From assembly GCA_020631735.1 (NCBI GenBank), contig CM036168.1, positions 97,196,932 to 97,260,931 of the forward strand: a stretch of 64,000 nucleotides of DNA, given 5' to 3'. Positions within the stretch are counted from its first letter, which is position 1. Each line of letters opens with the position of its first letter. Both the position numbers and the translations under genes were made by a program. Below are positions 54,821-64,000 of this stretch, one piece after another. The notes beneath the pieces are model-generated. The model was given only the letters and a program-made list of their open reading frames with translations. It did not search any database and was not told the origin of the DNA. This stretch comes from Saccharum officinarum (Eukaryota; Streptophyta; Magnoliopsida; Poales; Poaceae).

Positions 54821-56462
54821 GAATCAAGTGCCACTAGATCATTGTCTTGAGCATATGCATTAGGATCTAGTAAAGAGCTAACATAATACCTTGGAAAATG
54901 ATTGTGAAATGCTAATACACATGCACATGGTGATATACACTTGGTGGTGTTAGCACATTTGCGAAGGCAGTGGAGTTTAAGCGGTAGATAGGGGTTTGGG
55001 TTCCTCTTTCCCTCCCGTCGAGCTTGCGAGGCGGGATTCGGTGCTTTTCGAGGAAGTGAAATGCCTATTTTCTACTGCGCCGGAAGTCGGAAAAGAAACG
55101 GAGGCGAACAGAGGTCACTGTGGTGACCAGACGCTGCACCGGACGCGATCACGGCTTGACCAGCGCGTCCGGTCAGTTCATTCGGTCAGCGTGCCTAGGG
55201 TGAGTGACCGGACGCTGGTCTGGCCTGACCAGCGCCGTCGGTCAGTTCACCTGTGCGCAGAAGCTTAGCGCGCGACCGGCGCGTCCTGTCCTTCACGGGA
55301 CCGGCGCGTCCGTCAGGCGTCTAGAGGGGCAGAGAGCGCAGGAGTGATGATCGGACGCGGGGCGCGTCCGGTCATGTACGATCGGACACGTCCGGTCGTG
55401 ATGGGAGCTTACTTGGACTCTGACCGGACGCCAGGTGGGGCGCGTCCGGTTATTCGCTAGGGCGCGTCCGGTCATACGCTAGGCGCATCCGGTCATACGC
55501 TAGGGCGCGTCCAGTCATAGCAACAGTAACTTCTGACGCGCACTGTTCACGCTTTCCTGTAGTGATCGGACGCATCCGGTCACCCTGACCGGAGAGTCCG
55601 GTCATCCCATTTTGAACTGCGTTGTCCGTAACGGCTAGCTGCGTACCCCTTTGTTATAAATAGACGTTGGCCGGGGTTTGAGGGTAACTCTTGCACATTT
55701 TGAGACCTAGAGACATACTTTGAGCTAGAGAATAACCCCTCCACTCATCTCTTTGCATAGTTGCACATCTTGAGTGAGATTGAGTGAGATTCAAGTGCAT
55801 TGCTTGAGAGTTGCATTCTAGAGGCACTTGTTCTTCGAGTTGCTGCGGATTTCTTGTTACTCTTCCGTGTTTCCCGACACGGTAGACGGCTTGGAGCAGC
55901 GGAGGTGATTGAGCTCACAATTGGAGATTGTTAGAGCCTTCACCAAGTGTTGTAAGGGGTTCTTGATCCTTCCCCGTGGGAGTTCGTGAATTGGATACTC
56001 TAGTGGAGCTCGTGGCTTGGAGGATCCCCATCTTGTGTGCGGTTGTGCGGTGCCCGCCGAGGGCTCGACTCTTGATAGTCGATTAGCTCGCAAACCGACA
56101 AGTGGGTATATCACCACAACGGGGAGTAGCTTGCCGGGAAGCAAGTGAACCTCAGGATAAATTCTTATGTCATTCTCTTCTCGAGGATTTCTCTTGTGTG
56201 ATTGATTGATTGGTACTTCTCATCTCTTCACGGCAGTATAATCACTCAAAGCTCTTCTCTCGTATTACTTCTTGTTTATAGCTTATAGTTGTTGTTGTGT
56301 TTAGTGAATAGCCTTATACTAGACTTGTGTAGGTGGCTTGCTTAATTAGTTAGAGCTAGTGCTTTTGCTTCGCCACCTTTCGTACTAACTTGTGGTTAAG
56401 TAATTCTTGTAAAAGTTTTAATTAGGCTATTCACCCCCCCTCTAGCCTATTTGTTCCTTACA
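54821..56462 (+). repeat. Copia B LTR, partial (inverted copy of 31,872-33,514)
   Basis: Sense-orientation LTR B lacking its first ~350 bases because of the gap, ending CCTTACA at 56,462. GC-rich array 55,123-55,606; TATA box TATAAATA at 55,655-55,662. The first ~500 bases after the gap lack single bases relative to the partner (for example in the array near 55,237 and 55,313), again at a contig end. Confidence 0.92.
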
Positions 56463-57775
56463 ACCCTGACATAGTCATTTTTGTTTAGGCTATCTCTGTC
56501 CACCTCCAAGGGAAGCCCCACCTTTGAGGCAACCATGCATACATTTGAGTAAGAACGCTTCTCAGGAGGAATGTTAGAAATCCTGAACCAGGCCACATTC
56601 AGGGGCCCCTTGGACCCAGTGGTAGGATTCCATTTCTCAATCTTGATCACAACATCAGGCTCTGATCTCATTCTCATCTCAGTGAAATGAGCTAAGTCAT
56701 CAATGGTCTGAGCATTAAGGAATCTCATCTAGTACTTCCCTTCTCCTACTTTCTTAGCAAACCATCTCCATGAAGAATTTGGCCCAACCTTCAACTTAAA
56801 CTCACTTTCAATTTGCCTTGCTGTGGCTTGACCAGAAGTTACAGTTACAAAGAGCAACATTAGACATGTCTCTTATCCCTTCATCACTGCTAGTACTCTC
56901 AATCACATGAAAGCCCTGACCATAAGCAGAAAAGCCATAAAAAGGGGAAATCAATTGCCAGGGCATCTTAGTCAGACAGACTCTTGCAACATGTCCTTCC
57001 TTCTTACATCTAGTGCATATCACAGGACTCGGTCAACCATTAGCAGTATGCCCAACCTTCCCACATCTTGGATAGAACTGAGGTCTGTCTTAAGAATCTC
57101 TAGGAACATCACGGCCACTGTTTTCTCCATCCTAAACCCCCTGAGTATCATTGACAACAATCTGAGTGTTGTTGTTAACAGAAGTTTCAACCTCAGCGGA
57201 ACCATCCTTCTGATTAGTGACCGAATCCCCCTTTTGTTCCTCCTGTGGTACCTTGTCCTTCTGATGGTATTGGTTCCCAGCTTCATCATAGCCTCGATCT
57301 CCACCTTGAAATCTTCCACCACCTCTGTTACCACGGGGCATCCACCCCCTGTTCCCCTGATTTTGCTAGCTAGGGCAAAAACCACCACCCTGATTCCCCT
57401 CGAACCCTTGGTTGAATCGATTTGGAAGTAACAGACACTGATCCATATTCTTTTCAGGCTATGAAGGAGCCCGGAGAACCTGCGAAAACGATTGAGTATT
57501 GCCTCCTAGCGTTGACCAATACAATCTCACCGGAGTAGCACCACAAAGGGGAGTTGCTACCGGTGGACCCTTCACCGCAATCGCCTCACAAACTCCAACC
57601 TCCACGCTATCACTCCATAGATGCACAAGGCGAGAACTAAGATCCTCATCAGGATGATCACATACCTCGTGCGGAAGCCGAACCCTCTTCTCCACACGCC
57701 CGCAGCCATGACTCAAAAGGAGTCGCTAGGGTTTTCGCCTTTAGAGAAGACGGGAAGAACAGGGAGAAGATGAGG
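56463..57775 (-). mobile_element. L1-type LINE, 5' UTR and N-terminal ORF1 (inverted copy)
   Basis: Reverse complement of 30,560-31,871 with near identity. It carries the same zinc knuckle (about 57,020) and the same ORF1 block (56,728-56,463). The junction with copia B at 56,462 is the same as at 31,872. Confidence 0.85.
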
Positions 57776-57966
57776 AGTTGGTGTATGATTGAGAGCCTTA
57801 TCCCCCATGGGGTTGTGGTCTACGCGCCCATTAGTCACATGCCAAGGTCTAGAGGACAACGACCGCAGAGGAGTCGAGTCGTGGACTGAGTTCGCAGAGG
57901 ATGGAGACGACTCACCTCCTGGCTGTGCACATGATCCAATCACTGTAGCCTGTGCCCGACGCTCGG

Positions 57967-60900
57967 TGTGGCAGAACCTCCTAAATTATGTGGCCCACAT
58001 ATACTTATCATTGTCTTAAAGACCTCTAATAACATACATGCGTACCGTAGAACTTAAGAAGTATGTCGGGTGTCCTCGGGATACCCAAATCATCCACGAA
58101 CTTCCGAGCAGGATCACATTTTAGAGGCATCACAGTATTACAACATTTTATATAATAAATTACATCAGAGTAAAAGTGCGGAAGTCTTACATAACATAAG
58201 TTTACAAACCTTTCGTTCCAAAATTACAAACTTTAAGTTTAGTTATTACAACCATAGTAGTGGAGTAGCATTAGTAACTTTATTACAAACACCAAAACGT
58301 AGTGCTCTGCCTAAGAGCCAGACAAACTACTCGTCGTCGCTTACCGTGAAGACGGTCATGCAGCAGGGTCCGAAACAAACCTGTTCATGAGATGCACCTG
58401 CAACAGGGGTTCAACAAACCCTGAGTACAAAAGTACTCCACAAGACTTAACCGACCAAAAAGGTAGAGTAGACTCAGGAATGCAGGCTCAGGGGGAATCA
58501 AGGTAAGGTTCTAGCGAGGTTCAAGGTTCTTTTGCATAAAAGCTACTAATAGTGAATCCTTAAGAGCAATATTTTATTTTAGTATTAATCATCAATAGAA
58601 TGTAAGTGATTCTAATCTAGACCAGACAATTCATATCACTTCTTTCTTACTCTCCGACCAAGGTTCCACTTGTTAACTACGATGTAGGTCAGCGATCGAG
58701 TCTCCTTAACCGAGGAGCAACGACGATTCGAATCGATTATACCTAGCTGGGGATCTCTAACCACACAACATATGTAGGATTTTAACCAACATATATCAAC
58801 CTTCACTTGGATCCTCCAACACGTGAACGGGTCCAACGCCACTCGAGAGTACAATACACCTCCAATCCGACCCTTGGCCACGAGGGTACACACTACTCTC
58901 GCCATCTCTCCACTCCCAGTGCGCGATTGGCCGTTCACATGATAGCATTACCGAGGTCTTAGGCTTACCAGAGCATGTGATCAGTTACAAAGTCTTAAAA
59001 CACAGGCGGGCCTACAACGGTACGGTCCTTTACCGACACAATCGGAGACACTACATTGGGACTCCTTCCCGATGCAAGTCCACCGACCGATCTCAAATTA
59101 ACATCATAATTCATTCATTCAGTTGTTCCACACAACCCTTTAAACTTTGTAAAATATTTTCAAAGTTTTCTCATTAAGAAAGGCTAAGCATACTAAGCAT
59201 TTTTAAATTAAACAGTAACAAGAATAATATTGAAGTATCAAGGATAGTAATGCAGTAATTAGGTTATCACTCCACTCCTATTACCGAATGCAACAAGGCA
59301 TTAATAAAGTAAAGTAAAGCTTTTCAAAACACAAGGTTTAGATGCATTCGAGGCTTGCCTTGGTCGACAGGGATTTTAGGTTCGGGGTCAGTTCCACAGA
59401 TGCCAAATCCCACCTCCACGGACGTTGGCTCTCCTTCGGGGACAGATTCCACTTCGGTACTCTCCTCGTTTACGGGGACTACACGTGACGACAATATATG
59501 TTCAAAATGATGAGATATGAAACATGATGCTCGGTGAATGCAGAACACGATTACAAAGTTGAGTACAACTTTCCTTCACGGTATCGTTGTAAACAACAAC
59601 ACTAACCTAATCCCGAAAGTAGAGTTTCATTAGTTTAACTACCACGTTAACGACTTTTGTTAATCACATGAATTAAAACCAATTAAGCCCTAACAACAAG
59701 ATTATGAGAGCTCAAACAATCAATTAAAGGTTCTAAAGGTCATTACGTGTTAATGACCCAAAGTCAACACTCAATCCCAAAGTCAAACAATCCTAAGTCA
59801 TTAAGCCCTAATTACATGTTTAACTAATTAACTAATAAGGCATAAATTAAGAATAAAATTAAAGTTGTCCAATTAAGCTTAAATTTTTAATTTAGGAAGT
59901 TCACATCATAACTAAGTAACAAAACAATTTTCATAATTTTTGGACAACTAATCCTAGAAAAATTATGAAAAAATCATTTAATAATTAATTGAGCTAATTA
60001 AATAACTTACAAAAAGTAATCATAATTTACATTTCATATTTTTTCTAAATAGTTTACACTCTGAAAAGCTTACAAAAAAATTTCAATACATTTGGAGCTT
60101 TACAAAAATTCCATTGAAATAAACAAAAACTATTACTATTTACTATTTTTGAAAAAGGAAAAACAAAATATCACCAACGCAGCCTGCTGCGCCTCTTCTC
60201 TCCTACTTGGTCCAACCGGCCCACCCGCGCGCGCGGCCTCCTCGCGCTCGCTCGCGTTCGGCCCAGCAAGGCTAGGCCGCGCGGCCCGCTTGCGCGCGCG
60301 CACTCCCCCCCTCTCTCTCTCTCTCTCGCTCACGAGGCGACCCCGCCCGTCATCCCCCTCCTCCCGCCTGCTCTTCTCGCCCTCCCGCTCTCTTCCCGCG
60401 GCCTGACCATGGCGGCACGGTGACCGGCCGATGACCACGACGCCGACGACAAGACCCTGACCAACTAGCCTGACCACCGCAACCAACTCAACCTCACGAA
60501 CTCCCTCAGACACCCGACATGGCAGCAGACCCTCGGAAACCCCCCCACGCTGGCCATGGCGGCTCGGTACCCGCGGCTCACGCCCCTCCGGCGAGCAGGG
60601 CCGGTAACGACTCAATTGAGAGAACATGGAGCATCAGTGGCTCACCACGAACACGGCTGAGCAAACGGTAAGCGCGGAGAGGCAGCAGAGGCGGCTGGCC
60701 ACGGTGAGGCGGCACTGTGACGCTCAGTCACCGGAGATGAGGAAGGAAGCTGCGATGTTGGTCCTCCGGGCGAGTGGGACAGGTGCTAGCGGGTCCAAGA
60801 GATGCGCGGGAGTGAGGCGAGTGGGTTGACGCGGTCGTCTTAGCCGGAGGCGGCTCGACGGCGGCAGCAGCGAGCGGTGGCGACAACAAAAAGAGAGAAA

Positions 60901-61938
60901 AGGAAGAAGAAAACGACCACGTCCTCGGGCTTTTAAAGGGGTGGCCGAGCAACAATAAGGCGCCATGCGGGCGACAGCTGGTGACCGCAGCATGCCTAGA
61001 AGATGGCCGAAGGCCACGGCGGCTCGCTGGCACCCATGCCGCGCGCTGCCCGGCCATGATTCGTCGGTCACTGTAGCACCCCCCTAACACCAAATCTACT
61101 CGGAAATTTTGAAATTACTCCCAAAATCATGTAGTGACTAGAAAAAAAATCCCAAAATATGAAATCTTCAGAATTTCAAGCTCTACAAGTTTCATGTTCA
61201 AAACTTTTTCAAATTCAGCCTGGATTTTGAAATTTGAATTTGAAATCAAAAAGGGATATTTTTCTAGAATTTGGTAATTTAGAAATTACTTTAAATTTTA
61301 TATTGAAACTTCAAAAACTCAAAATACCAAAGTTGTACATATAGCCAAGACCTACAACTTTTCTATTCAAACTATTCTCAAATTTTGCCTCCATTTTGAA
61401 ATTTGGGTTTTGGGATGAAAAGGGGTCAAATTTGAATTTTGCTTCTTTTCAAAATTACTCAAAATTTTACACTGAAACTTTGAAAACTCAAAACACGAAA
61501 CTTGTAGCCCTTTGAAAATATTTACAAACTTGGTTTTAAACTTTTTCCCAAACTTTGCTTAGATTTTGAATTATTCAAAAAGGGGTAAAATTAGGGTTTT
61601 GGATTTTAGGGTTTTTGGAAGAATTTCAAATTGAAACTTGTTGCTACTTAATTGTTGAGTATTTAGTGATCCCACAATCATCCAAGGGCATCATTGAGTC
61701 AAGCATAACATGTTTGACCAAATGCCACTCTTGGTTGACCAGGTTGACTTCGGAAAATCTTTTAATAATTCCTCAAATTTGAGTCCAAATTCGGATCGGA
61801 AAACTCGCAACAAGTTTTGGATTCCAAATTCAAACTCAAACTTGAAGCTTCATTTTATGGGTTGGACTTGAGTTCATACCATACACTTGACACTAGTGTA
61901 TAACACAGTCATACACCTCAAATTACGTAGGGCACAAA
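57967..61938 (-). mobile_element. Long gypsy-like LTR (inverted copy)
   Basis: Reverse complement of about 26,400-30,367, beginning TGTGGCAG at 57,967. Differences from the partner are scattered substitutions and small indels, for example around the CT/GA microsatellite at 60,310-60,330. The outer border is as uncertain as in the partner. Confidence 0.5.
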
Positions 61939-64000
61939 CTAAGTATTTGCAGTGACATTCGAAATTAGGGTTTTCGGTTCGATTTACACATCTCAGAAGC
62001 ACATCCAACCTAAGAAATGTAAACTCGTTTTAGTTGATGCACAACATAGTTGCCTTAATCATGGATGCTTTACAGTGCAATATAATGACATGTCAAATTT
62101 TAGTCACTATAACACCAGAGGACCCGCCCCCACCTGGTTTACCCACTCTGGAGAACCCGCCGCTCCCGTCGCCATGGCCCCTCCTGCCAGGGTCGGCTGT
62201 GTCGCCCGTGTTACCCATGTCACCCGTGTCGAGAGGAAAGAGACGAGCCATCTCCCAGAACTTCCAATTCAAACATCATTTAAACATGGAAATACTGGTA
62301 GATCCTTCGCAAGAAGAAGCTCTAGTAACCTATTGTTGTTTTAAGGACCAAACTGGACGACCGGAAGGAGGGGGGTGAATTTAAGCCGATTCTAATTTTC
62401 TTTCAAATATGGTGCTGCCCCAAAATCTATCCTAAAGTACTAATGACTAACTCATAAGTTCACTCTAGCCAACTGGTGACTAAATGAACTTGAGCAATAC
62501 TTAGAACAAAACAAAACAAAATGGAATCAAGCTAGAGCAAAAGCCTTGCAAACAGCATAGAAACTGGTCACGACAAACTTGTCTCTCTCCACCTCCCCAT
62601 TCTTCACCTTTTGTAGGAGAGGTGGGAGCGGAGATTTTCATAATTTCCGCTGCTGGGGCTTGTATTTACAAAAGAGCATCTATGAGTTACAAATGGGTCT
62701 AACCATTATCTCACAAGTGTCTTGGCTATGTAACTGGGCCCTGAACAAACTAATGGGGTCCATAACATATAATACACCCTCTCAACACAGAACTCAAAGC
62801 ATCCAACGTACATTGAACTAGATGATTTACCTGCGCGTTGCTACGGGAATTTATATTAAAAGATGATTTCTGAATCATATACTGAGGAAGGGTGCTAAAA
62901 GCTTTTGTTTTTCAAGGTAGAAATACTGAACACTTGCATTGTGTATAAACAAGAAAGCATATATGCAGGTCCACAGACGATTCCAATAATTAATGAGAGT
63001 ATTTTCGTTGTACGTCTTAAACAATTTAAATATTTTGTATTGTAATAAATGTCTAGTGACAAATACACAATTGATGCCAAGCTAAACCCATATGCCTTGC
63101 TTGCCGATGAACTTGGAAATAAGGCATGTGAGGCGTCTCAAACATGTTGTCTTCACCATTGTTTCTCTAATTCAGATACCTTAATCGTATGTAGTTTTTC
63201 TATTTATTTTACCTATTTTAGGGAATTGCATGACAGTGGGGTGTATCCTAAGTACATATACTTTTAAAAGTATAGAATAAATTTGAAACCCTTCTCACGA
63301 TGAGAAAGGAAGACATGTAAGCATTAGCTGTATAGCTGAATCACCTTAAAGCATCTCCAAAAGTTCTGAAAACAATCCTCAAATCCATGATTTTTGGCAA
63401 GATTAAAAAAAGATATCTCCAACAACTCCCAACCGCACCTCCTAATCTTTTGGTACTTGGATAAATCAACCAGTCAAGCGGATAAATACACGCGTGTATC
63501 CATCGTGCCAATCTAAGGTGGAAGGATGTGGGAAAAATAAGATGTAGGATTGATTTCCTGAAGTAAATGTACAAGAGAGAAAGAAAAGGACCTGTTTAGC
63601 AGGGCTCAGCCTATGAAAACATAGCTCAAGATCAGACACTCCACCATGGTCCATGGAGCAACTCTATGTTGGAGCTGAGCTCTCGTCAAACCGTTTGGCA
63701 GAGCTTCAACTCTGAGATGGACTTATATAATTATTGAAACATAAATGAGGGCTAAAATGAAAAATTGCATCTTATTGTTGTGTAACAAGTGGCAGTATTT
63801 TTCTTCAACTTCAGGAAATTAGAGTTTTCAGGACACCCCTTGGGGTGCTCCATGAATTGAATCCGAGAGCTAGATACATGTTTTAGACAGATTTAAAGTT
63901 CGTGGAGTTGGGGCATTTGCCTGACAAAATTAGGAGCGGAGCTGTGTTTTTAGGATCGGAGTTACGTCGGACTTTACGAATACCCACAAACTATAGAAGT
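61939..64000. other. Intergenic sequence (inverted copy of 24,338-26,400)
   Basis: No supported gene. It mirrors the left copy to the last base of the window, so the duplication probably continues beyond it. A small Pro-rich frame at 61,952-62,344 is frameshifted relative to its partner at 25,960-26,385, which argues against it being a conserved protein. Confidence 0.7.

Noticed and set aside
24338..64000. A biologically amplified giant palindrome
   Set aside because: Copy ends coincide with the 100-N gaps and the arms differ by scattered SNPs. Redundant haplotype contigs explain it more simply. Kept as a finding, not as a mobile system.
1..64000. A previously undescribed gene system in the window
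   Set aside because: Apart from two known plant gene types, coding content is retroelement-derived. The only unexplained open frame with some support is the pre-gag ORF at 51,539-52,123.

Overview
This is plant nuclear DNA, almost certainly from a grass. The evidence is spliced genes with GT/AG introns and two plant gene types (a plastid FAX/TMEM14 protein and an AIMP1-like tRNA-binding protein). These sit in a sea of nested retrotransposons: two SIRE/Maximus-type copia elements, chromovirus-like gypsy, L1 and RTE LINEs. Large-genome Andropogoneae (Saccharum, Miscanthus, Sorghum, maize relatives) would fit, but the species cannot be read from the sequence. I see no bacterial operon, CRISPR array or phage.

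The window is three sequence blocks separated by two runs of exactly 100 N (12,161-12,260 and 54,721-54,820). Block 1 (1-12,160) starts in the 3' part of an L1 LINE ORF1 (minus). It then has a stub of copia element B and a complete copia element A (minus strand; LTRs 1,079-3,393 and 9,865-12,160). Block 2 (12,261-54,720) begins with a short gene island: a FAX1-like gene (12,620-14,015, minus, frame-damaged) and an intact eleven-coding-exon AIMP1-like gene (17,493-22,350, minus, 363 aa). An RTE LINE lies just behind the AIMP1-like stop codon. Then come a long gypsy-like LTR (about 26,400-30,367) and an L1 LINE (plus, about 30,560-48,400). Copia B (31,872-44,710) is inserted in ORF1 of this LINE, a solo LTR of copia A (42,142-44,457) lies inside B's 5' LTR, and the RT region of ORF2 is cut by a gypsy element (48,401 onward). 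That gypsy element has a 2.8 kb LTR, a tRNA-Met primer site, an unusual ORF ahead of gag, gag, and the start of pol. Block 3 (54,821-64,000) is the reverse complement of 24,338-33,514.

Thus two stretches of block 2 are repeated in inverted orientation in blocks 1 and 3 at very high identity, and the copies stop at or next to the N gaps. The simplest reading is that blocks 1 and 3 are the other haplotype or homoeologue of the same locus, scaffolded beside block 2 in flipped orientation. A true recent inverted duplication is the alternative. One useful consequence is that the same copia A insertion site appears once with a full-length element and once with only a solo LTR.

The two host genes are not functionally linked in any obvious way. 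The most interesting non-routine signals are: GC-rich palindromic motif arrays in the U3 of two diverged copia families; copia B's anomalous junctions (no 5-bp duplication, with a leftover polypurine-tract segment outside its LTR); a conserved acceptor-like sequence at the gag/pol boundary of both copia elements; and the pre-gag ORF of the gypsy element.
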